DNA of 64,000 bases from Raphanus sativus (taxonomy: Eukaryota > Streptophyta > Magnoliopsida > Brassicales > Brassicaceae): assembly GCF_000801105.2 (NCBI RefSeq), contig NC_079512.1:34179848-34243847 (forward strand). Direction: 5' to 3'. A program made the translations under genes and the position numbers. Positions 56,930 through 64,000 of this stretch are shown piece after piece; positions within the stretch are counted from its first letter, which is position 1, and every line of letters starts with the position of its first letter. Under the pieces are notes generated by a model. That model was not told where the DNA came from. It was given only the letters and a program-made list of their open reading frames with translations, and ran no database searches.

Positions 56930-57430
56930 TTTCTATATTTAGTTCGAGGTTTCCGATTGTGAAACCATCCGATCTCTTTAAATTTGGTAAATAGATTTGA
57001 GACATATCATCATATATCATTCAAAGAATAATGTAATCAATTATTAATTCTCCCATTTAATTTCTTTTTATCTCCCATTTGGCTTTACTTTTTTCTCCAT
57101 TTGTTTATTTCTGTTGAGTTAGTTTTGGTTCAGTACAGCCGTATAGAAGGTATGCTTGATAAATCATGTCAAGAAAGTATGATGCATCAACTCCGAGGAA
57201 GGAATGAGAATTAGTGCCAAAACAAAAATGTACAGAGAACGTTAGAAGGTTGTATGTAATAAACATGAGTTTTGGCTAAAGATATTTTTCAGTTATCACA
57301 TAGAAGATGATTAATAGAAGTAGAATCGTCACATATGGAACGAAGATTTATCTCTCAAATTATCTCTGTGGGGCCAAAAGCATAGAGATGCCCCCATCTA
57401 CGAGGTGCAACATTTTCTTATGCCAAGTGA
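56930..57430 (+). pseudogene. GolS promoter joined to GolS 3' flank, coding region lost (copy 3)
   Basis: 56935-57075 matches the upstream region of the intact GolS gene (GTTCGAGGTTTCCGATT, AGATTTGAGACAT, ATTCTCCCATTTAATTTCTTT). From about 57140 the sequence matches the region behind the GolS stop (TATGCTTGATA, ATAAACATGAGTTTTGG, GATTAATAGAAGTAGAATCG, CGAAGATTTATC). No GolS codons remain between them. A PFK3 fragment follows at 57518, as behind the other copies. Confidence 0.7.
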
Positions 57431-57517
57431 AAGCGTAAAACTGTCAAAACCCAATTTTTGCTCATCAGTTACTACCTAAACATATATAGGACCATCATCA
57501 TACTCTTAGGTTCAGTG

Positions 57518-58095
57518 TCACTTGGTGATCTCTTTGGTCACTGGAGGCACATCGACTGGGCCGTTGCAGTTGCCATCGTTCAGAAGGGCCGACATGGGGT
57601 TCTCTTTATCATCAGACACATCTTTGGGGCTAAAGAAACTCGGCTGGTTCGTTGAAGACAGCATCCTCGCCCACATCATGTCTGTGATCACTACATGGTT
57701 CTGTTTCTCCGTTATTCTCTGCAACATCACAACCATTCCACACAAATGACGATGACAGTTATGAAAACGATGCTACCGTTTAATAACACCATTGGATCAA
57801 TCAAGATTTTTAAATAGGTTTTGTAACTTACGTAGAAGGGAATATAGGTTTGTCTTTCGTTCGCTAGACCACTGACGTAGCCAGTGTATCCAGCCATTGC
57901 ACCGTGCACTGCGCTCTGAGTAAGAAGCGTACAATAAACATTGTCTGAAGCATTGCTAGGAACAGCACGGATCATGTATGCTGGATCTGAAATCAAAGAC
58001 AATGAGATTAATGCGCAAAGGAACTCATAGTGGAGAGAGTGAAGGTGATGTTAAATGTACCAATGTAATTGAGGTTCATCGCCATCTTCTTATAA
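57518..58095 (-). pseudogene. Partial PFK3 duplicate (last three exons)
   Basis: Exon 13 equivalent about 57518-57718 ([20 protein letters not shown] to [10 protein letters not shown]), exon 12 equivalent about 57837-57989 ([19 protein letters not shown] to GRQ-like ERQTYIPFY), and part of exon 11 near 58054-58090. Changes relative to the complete gene include R/M, A/T and G/E, some at conserved sites. Homology stops about 58100. The frames are still open, so the duplicate is fairly young, but it lacks the catalytic half. Confidence 0.88.
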
Positions 58096-58693
58096 TACGA
58101 TCATGTGTTACGAACTTGCCTTAGGAATTTAATTCATAGGATGACAATCAATACGACAAAAACCTTGCGTATCTCCAAGTAGGAAGGAAGAACTTATCGT
58201 CTTCGATTTACCTATAACTAATACATGTTTGAATTAATGGCACATAACAAATCAATTATCACAGTTAATGGTCATGCCTTTGAAAATAAATTATTAATCA
58301 GATCATTAAAACCTTCTTAGAGAGATTTAGGAGGTAAGTATATGTGTGTGGATGATGAAGAAGGTCATCTTATATAGTAAAAAGATATATGGAAACAAAT
58401 TGAGACAATTATTATGGATTTCTATGTTCTTTCAAAAGTTTGATATCAACGTATTTTTATAAGTGATGATCATTCTTGTAAATATGTCAAGTCCATATTT
58501 TTTAGAATAGATAAAATAGTTCAAGATCTTTTAAATTTTATCACCGTAATAATAGGAATGGGTTAGTTTCAAAATATTAAAGCCTCCAAGTCCAACTACT
58601 GAAATATAGATAAATATTTAATATATGCATTCGTGATGAACGTTTTCATCCATTACAAATTTAGATTTTATATATAAATTTAAAAGATCATCT

Positions 58694-58733
<40 letters not shown>

Positions 58734-59100
58734 TATAATTGCAGCTCAATTAGGCAGTATGTTAGTAGATCATCTATTTATATATATAATTGCAGCTCAA
58801 TTAGTCAGTATGTTAGTAGATCATCTTTATTTGGTCTTATTATGTTGTTATTACGTAAAAAATTTAATCATTTAAAGTATGGTTTCATTAAATTTATGAA
58901 TTTTGCCAATAAAAATTTACAAAATGGTTGCTTCATTAAGGTTATGATTTTGTTGTTATGATTTTGGATGCCAGTTAACAAACACTAAAAAGTTGTGGTT
59001 TCTCGGATTCAAACATATTTTTCTTGGAATAGATAATTAACATGTACCAAAATAATACAACGACCACGAGAATGTACACATCTCTTGGAAGACACATTTT
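58096..59100. other. AT-rich intergenic region
   Basis: Includes a (TA)n run (58698-58730) and a ~60-bp tandem duplication (TTGCAGCTCAATTAGGCAGTATG..., about 58737 and 58788). No gene or bounded element seen. Confidence 0.5.
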
Positions 59101-59419
59101 AGTATAATGTGAAATTTATAAAACTGGTTTTGTTGTGTACACGGACCGGACCATCCCCTTTGCCAGACTCTGACTCGTCATCTTCGATATATTATAATAA
59201 ATATGCACTTTAACTTTTCTACCAGAATACAATGTTATATATTTATATACATGAGTGATGCCTAGTATTTAGTCTACTATTACAATAGCGATTTACATTA
59301 CTGCGTCTCGGAGGTTGGGGGTAGAAAACTATTTGTTAATCCTACAAGACAAGAACTATTACAATTAATTAGTTACATATAGCTTATTTTCTAAATATAA
59401 TGTAAAAGATCTTCTATTT
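59101..59419. repeat. Second copy of the 53.5-54.3 / 56.73-56.79-kb segment (empty Helitron site)
   Basis: Aligns by eye with 53470-54317 and continues without a break into sequence like 56726-56790 (AGTTACATATAGCTTATTTTCTAAATA, AAGATCTTCTAT). It is the paralogous empty site for the Helitron pair at 54318-56725. Confidence 0.65.
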
Positions 59420-59570
59420 CCACCCCTAGGTTTGCCTATATAAGTTGAAGAGTGAAAGGCATCGTCATCATTTCACTTTCGACTATCTTGGAGAAACGAA
59501 GACTCTTGCTAAGACCTTCTTTTGTAAGAACATTTCCTGAAGTTGAATTTACTATGTCTAGTTATATTAA
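59420..59570 (+). pseudogene. MIOX promoter/exon-1 fragment
   Basis: TAGGTTTGCCTATATAAGTTG, GAAGAGTGAAAGGCATCGTCATC and GAGAAACGAAGACTCTTG resemble the TATA region and first exon of the MIOX pseudogene at 49565-49690. The ATG itself is not kept. It runs within ~60 bp into a GolS exon-4 fragment, so two unrelated genes were joined by rearrangement. Confidence 0.6.
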
Positions 59571-59609
59571 TTCAGTTTACTGAAGTTTTATAATTTAATC
59601 AATTTATAT

Positions 59610-59826
59610 GGTTCAAAGCCTTGAAAATATGATGAAACTGAAGAACACAAATGATGAAGGCATAAAAGTGTTGGTGAAAAATGGTGAAAGTTGTACAAAG
59701 ATGCAAGTTTGGACTATAAAAACTTTGTCAAAACCTGATTTGAGTCCAAATTTAATCGTTGCAGTCTTTGCCTCCAATGAAAGTGACAGTGATTCTCTTA
59801 CAAACATTGTCTCCTCTGCTGCATAA
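59610..59826 (+). pseudogene. GolS last-exon fragment (copy 4)
   Basis: Begins like exon 4 (GGTTCAAAGCCTTG), but the Trp codon of GSKPW has become TGA, and later indels shift frame in the MDREDIK region. The end returns to recognisable GolS (VFASNES ... LTNIVSSAA). More decayed than the copy at 42.6 kb. Confidence 0.8.
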
Positions 59827-61343
59827 AAGATTCTTATTATTTTGTTTTGCTTTTATTTTGTTTCAGTTTTGCTTTTGTTTTGCTTCATTTTTGCATTTAT
59901 TTTGCTTTTTCTTTTGTTTTAATAAAAGGCTTGGCCTGTAATATAGCAACTTTTTGATGGTTTTGGTACGTGAACGATATTGTACAGTGAGCAATTGTGA
60001 TACCTATAAAATGAATAATAATTATTAAAGATGGATAATTGAATACTACCAATGGTATTTTATTTTGGTGAAACATAGAAGAGATTCACGTGAAATTTCA
60101 AGAGATCATGCGACAACTCACATGTGGTAGGTACGGTTATTGCATAAGGAATGTTATTGCATAAGGCAGATGATAAATAAGTTGTGTGGAAAAGCATATT
60201 GGTAGAATTAAGATAACATTTAAATATATGAAATACCAGAATGATTATAATTGTGTGAAAAAGTATATGCTTTTCTTCAAAATAAACATATAATTAATTG
60301 ACAATACCATTGAAATTCTAAATTTTGACACTGGATAATTAAATCTCATGTTCATTCCTTAATTCATAGCTATTTTGGCTTTCGTTTTGTTTTTATTTTC
60401 TTTAAAAAGGTACTAATTTTGATATGCGCTTTTAAAGTGCGGAAATAATTTTTATTTACACATTTATTAATATGTTTATTTGTTCATTAATATCTTAGAC
60501 GTTCAATTTTTAATATTTATCTCAAATACTATTAGTCAAAAAGGTGTAATAATATTATTGTAATACTATTGTTATTGTTAACATTAAACTATTGTTATTG
60601 TAATTAATAACAATTTTTAAATAGCAATAATATTTTTTTCTTGTTAGACAAAAATATCGCTTTACAATTCCAATACAAATTATATTTGTTTTTAGCTGAA
60701 AATTAATTGCAAACTGTGTTGATTTAATAAATAATTTTATTTATTTCAAATATTATTAGTCAAAAAGTGTAATTAATAACAATTTACATATATTTTCGTC
60801 ATTTTTTTAATCTGTGTAAAAACACATTTATACGAAAATGAAGAAAATAACATATAAAGATGAAAATAACAATAGGTTGGAAACGTTCATAGGAAAATTT
60901 GATTGTTGCTCTAGTAGCTGTAACCTTTTTTAAAAAAAAATAATGTTCTGAAGCCTCTGATTTAAAAAAAAAAAATCAAGGAAACGTTAACAAAAGAGAA
61001 GAAGTTAGTGTATCTAGGGATTTTGAAAAAAAATTAGGAAAGCTAAAGTGTGATTGATAAAATTAATAGCAGTAAGAGCTTTAAATAGTCCTAAAGTCTT
61101 CAAAGCCTTGAAAGTTTAACACATGGGTTTTGGTTAAAGATTTCTAAAGATTGTCAATTAATTTAGAAGATTGATAGAAGTAGCATGGAGAAGTTCAAAA
61201 TAACTACAAACATGAGGCATCTACGAGGTGCAACATTTTCTTATGCCAAGTGAAAGCGTCAAACCGTAAACACACAATTATTTTTGCTCATCAATTACTA
61301 CCTAAACATATATAGGACCATCATCATACTCTTAGGTTCAGTG
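59827..61343. other. Intergenic region between GolS copy 4 and PFK3
   Basis: Contains a T-rich 3' flank, a stretch at about 60530-60840 related to the Stowaway MITE interior at 24650-24810 but without clean ends, and at about 61110-61260 the GolS 3'-flank signature (GATTGATAGAAGTAG, CTACAAACATGAGGCATCTACG). The last ~250 bp also match the flank of the PFK3 fragment at 57.2-57.5 kb. Confidence 0.55.
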
Positions 61344-63081
61344 TCACTTGGTGACCTCTTTGGTCACTGGAGGCACCTCGACTGGGCCGTTGCAGTTGCC
61401 ATCGTCCAGAAGGGCCGACATGGGCTTCTCTTTATCATCAGACACATCTTTGGGGCTCAAGAAACTCGGCTGGTTCGTTGAAGACAGCAGCCTCGCCCAC
61501 ATCCTGTCTGTGATCACTACATTGTTCTGTTTCTCCGTTATTCTCTGCAACATCACAACCATTCCACACAAAACAAATGACGATGACAATTATGAAAATG
61601 ATGGCTACCGTGGATGATACGTTTAATAACACCATTGGATCATTCAAGATTTTTAAATAGGTTTTGTAACTTACGTAGAAGGGAATATAGGTTTGTCTTC
61701 CGTTCACTAGACCACTGACGTAGCCAGTGTATCCAGCCATTGCACCGTGCACTGCGCTCTGAGCAAGAAGTGTACAATAAACATTGTCTGAAGCATTGCT
61801 AGGAACAGCACGGATCATGTATGTTGGATCTGAAATCAAAGACAATGGAGATTAATGCGCAAAGGAACTCATAGTGGAGAGAGTGAAAGTGATATGAAAA
61901 GTACCAATGTACTTGAGGTTCATCACCATCTTCTTCTGATTAAAATGATCCTACAAACCAAGTAACAAAAACCAAATTTTAACCACTTGGTTTGGTTTAA
62001 TCTGATTCTACTTCTTCTGTGTAATTTGTGGCTTTACCTTGATGCTTTGAGACAGCCAAAGACCAACATCGTTAAGAAGTTTGTTACCAGAAGCATCTTT
62101 GAGAGTCATAGACTCCATGCTCTTGGACATGAGATCTTGTCCAGCACCTTCTGCAATCACAAGCACCATGTGACCGCTCTCCTTGAGACGTTTCTCTATG
62201 TACTCAAACAGTCCACCTTCTCCTTCCAGGTAAAATGGTGACTCCGGAATCAAACAGCAGTCCACATCTCTGCTTGCTAGAGTAGCGTACATCGCTATGA
62301 ACCCTGTTTAAAAAATAAAGTGCACGCACTTGTCAGATACTCTAACAAGAGAGCTTGATCAAGCGAGAAAGAGTATATTATTACATACCGCTGTAGCGAC
62401 CCATAAGCTTGACAACACCGATACCATTCTCTATACTCTCAGCTTCCACATGTGCTGCATTGATAGCTCGTTGAGCCTCTTCTACAGCTGTGTCAAACCC
62501 AAAAGATTTGTCTATCACCTGCAACCAAAAGAGACTTTTTTAGTTCCTCTATGAAGGTGAAGTGAGGTAAGAGAGAGGGATACACAACATACAGGTATGT
62601 CATTATCGATTGTTTTTGGGATTCCAACAACTGCAACTTTCAAGCCACGTCTTCTAACTTCCTACATGGTATTACCAAAATCACAAGATCAGCATAAACT
62701 TTTAAAGCTTACAAACTTGCAATGGTTACAATGGGATTTCACTACCTCAAATATAGCGGACGCGCCTCGCTGTGTTCCATCTCCACCTATAATGTAAACC
62801 TGGACGATGACAAAAACATCAAGAACTTATGTTTATATATGTACCTTTAGTGGCGGTTATAATCCAAAAACCTGATTGATTCCTCGGTCTTGGATGCTGT
62901 CAACTATCTTTGTGGTGTCATGGCCACCTCGTGAGGTCCCAAGGATGGTCCCTCCTCGCTTATGGATATCATTTACGACTTTAGAGTCCAAGGGGACAGT
63001 GTTCTTAGCATAAAAGCCTCTATATCCACCCTGACCAAACAAAAAAGATTCAAGCTGAAACAAACAAGTACGTGAATGTGT

Positions 63082-63115
<34 letters not shown>

Positions 63116-64000
63116 ATCATGAAAACTTACATCTATTCCCAGTATTCTCTTAACGCCATACATGTAAGATAGACTGCTCACAATTTCCCTAATCACGGTA
63201 TTGAGACCAGGACAAAGACCCCCACAGGTAACAATGCAAGCATGGACTTCATCAGATTCGAAGTAGACCTGCAGAGAGAGATAAGTCAACAAAGGATCCT
63301 ATTTCAAAATGAAGCAACTGAACAAAAAGGAGGAAAAAAAAAACCTTTTGACGTGGCCCGGCTCGTCTAAAGTGAATTCCTCTTGGACCATCCTTGTGAA
63401 CAACGATCTAAACAAAAAGGAGAAGAGGCAATAAGTGAGCTATGGATTCTCAAGGCTGCCAAACCAAAAATTATATGTATACCTTCTGAGGGACAGTGTC
63501 ATCAGCATGAACAAAGTATTGCCTAGAAATATTCCACAAACAAAAAGAAACTCGTGTTACAAGTTGCAATTGAGTATTATTATTATTAGTGAAAAGGAGA
63601 CTCACTTAACCACTGAATAAGCTGGATTGTCTTGTAATGGATTATGATAAGTCTGCAATCACATAGAACCAAAAGAAAACATTAATCAAAAAACTTTAAT
63701 AAACCATTTGATCTGAGATTTGAGAAACACACAATAAATAACTTAAAACCATTATAGAGATTTGATCCTGATCATATAACCCATGGGACCCAGATGCAAA
63801 AGATCACCTGAGAGATTCATTTGATCTATCTAAAGGTGAAAAAGCTAAACAGTAAAAAAGAAAAAAAAACAGAACAAAAATCAAGCTATGTAGATCAAGT
63901 TCTAGTCTGAATAGATGGGAGAGGAAAGCGTACAGGGAGACCAGGAAGGTAATCTGAGAGATGGGGAACGTCTTCAAGAACATAACCACCAGAACCAGTG
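61344..64000 (-). CDS. PFK3: ATP-dependent 6-phosphofructokinase 3 (5' end beyond window)
   Basis: Phosphorylates fructose 6-phosphate with ATP in cytosolic glycolysis. Thirteen exons are visible on the minus strand: from 64000-63934 (incomplete, [19 protein letters not shown]) through 63652-63606, 63522-63483, 63407-63345, 63268-63131, 63030-62872, 62799-62746, 62661-62593, 62518-62389, 62305-62038, 61950-61904 and 61829-61675 to 61544-61344. Motifs: [24 protein letters not shown] (the G of GGDG marks ATP rather than PPi use), [46 protein letters not shown], and C-terminal [10 protein letters not shown]. About 14 N-terminal codons are missing at the edge. A (TA)n run lies in the intron near 63086-63110. 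Orthologue of At4g26270. Confidence 0.94.

Noticed and set aside
60415..60465. Possible minus-strand Helitron 3' end (TGCGCTTTTAAAGTGCGG hairpin)
   Set aside because: The expected terminal CTAG is degraded (reads TTAG on the minus strand) and no 5' end was found; too weak to annotate.

Overview
The window is nuclear DNA of a Brassicaceae plant, most likely a Brassica or close relative. It is AT-rich and intron-containing, with plant LINEs, Helitrons, MULEs and Stowaway/Tourist MITEs. Its host genes are recognisable orthologues of one Arabidopsis thaliana chromosome 4 block. From memory, that block reads At4g26200 (ACS7), At4g26210 (mitochondrial ATP synthase subunit g), At4g26220 (CCoAOMT-like), At4g26230 (RPL31), At4g26250 (galactinol synthase), At4g26260 (MIOX4), At4g26270 (PFK3). 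The locus numbers are recalled, not looked up.

Layout. 1-4.8 kb: AT-rich intergenic DNA with a short Helitron and MITE remnants. 5.0-6.6 kb: complete ACS7. 6.6-20.4 kb: two LINEs, one inserted into the other; the inner one is flanked by a direct repeat of about 2 kb. 23.4-24.2 kb: a small X8-domain gene and a decayed copy. 26.6-27.9 kb: a complete galactinol synthase gene (GolS). 28.4-30.9 kb: relics of the PFK3 3' end and a small non-autonomous LTR retroelement. 31.4-39.6 kb: an inserted-looking block with a cystatin-like pseudogene split by a Helitron, and an opposite-strand mosaic of gene fragments (STY17 ACT region, SYF1, papain-like protease) with a MULE-type element inside it. 40.0-43.3 kb: a foldback with poly-C repeats, then a decayed second copy of the X8-GolS-PFK3-end unit. 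44.4-48.3 kb: intact ATP synthase g, CCoAOMT, tRNA-Pro and RPL31. 49.6-50.6 kb: MIOX4 pseudogene. 50.7-56.7 kb: repeats, including two nested Helitrons. 56.9-61.3 kb: further decayed GolS, MIOX and PFK3 pieces. 61.3-64.0 kb: PFK3 on the minus strand, its first codons beyond the right edge.

Function. The intact genes do not form a pathway operon. ACS7 makes the ethylene precursor ACC. GolS uses myo-inositol to make galactinol for raffinose sugars. MIOX would have oxidised myo-inositol but is broken here. PFK3 is ATP-dependent phosphofructokinase. ATP synthase g and RPL31 are housekeeping genes with site II/telo-box promoter motifs. The notable structural feature is repeated local duplication and decay of the tail-to-tail GolS/PFK3 neighbourhood: four GolS-derived loci, with PFK3 3' ends beside them.

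All homology calls were made by eye from translations and remembered family sequences; no database search was run.
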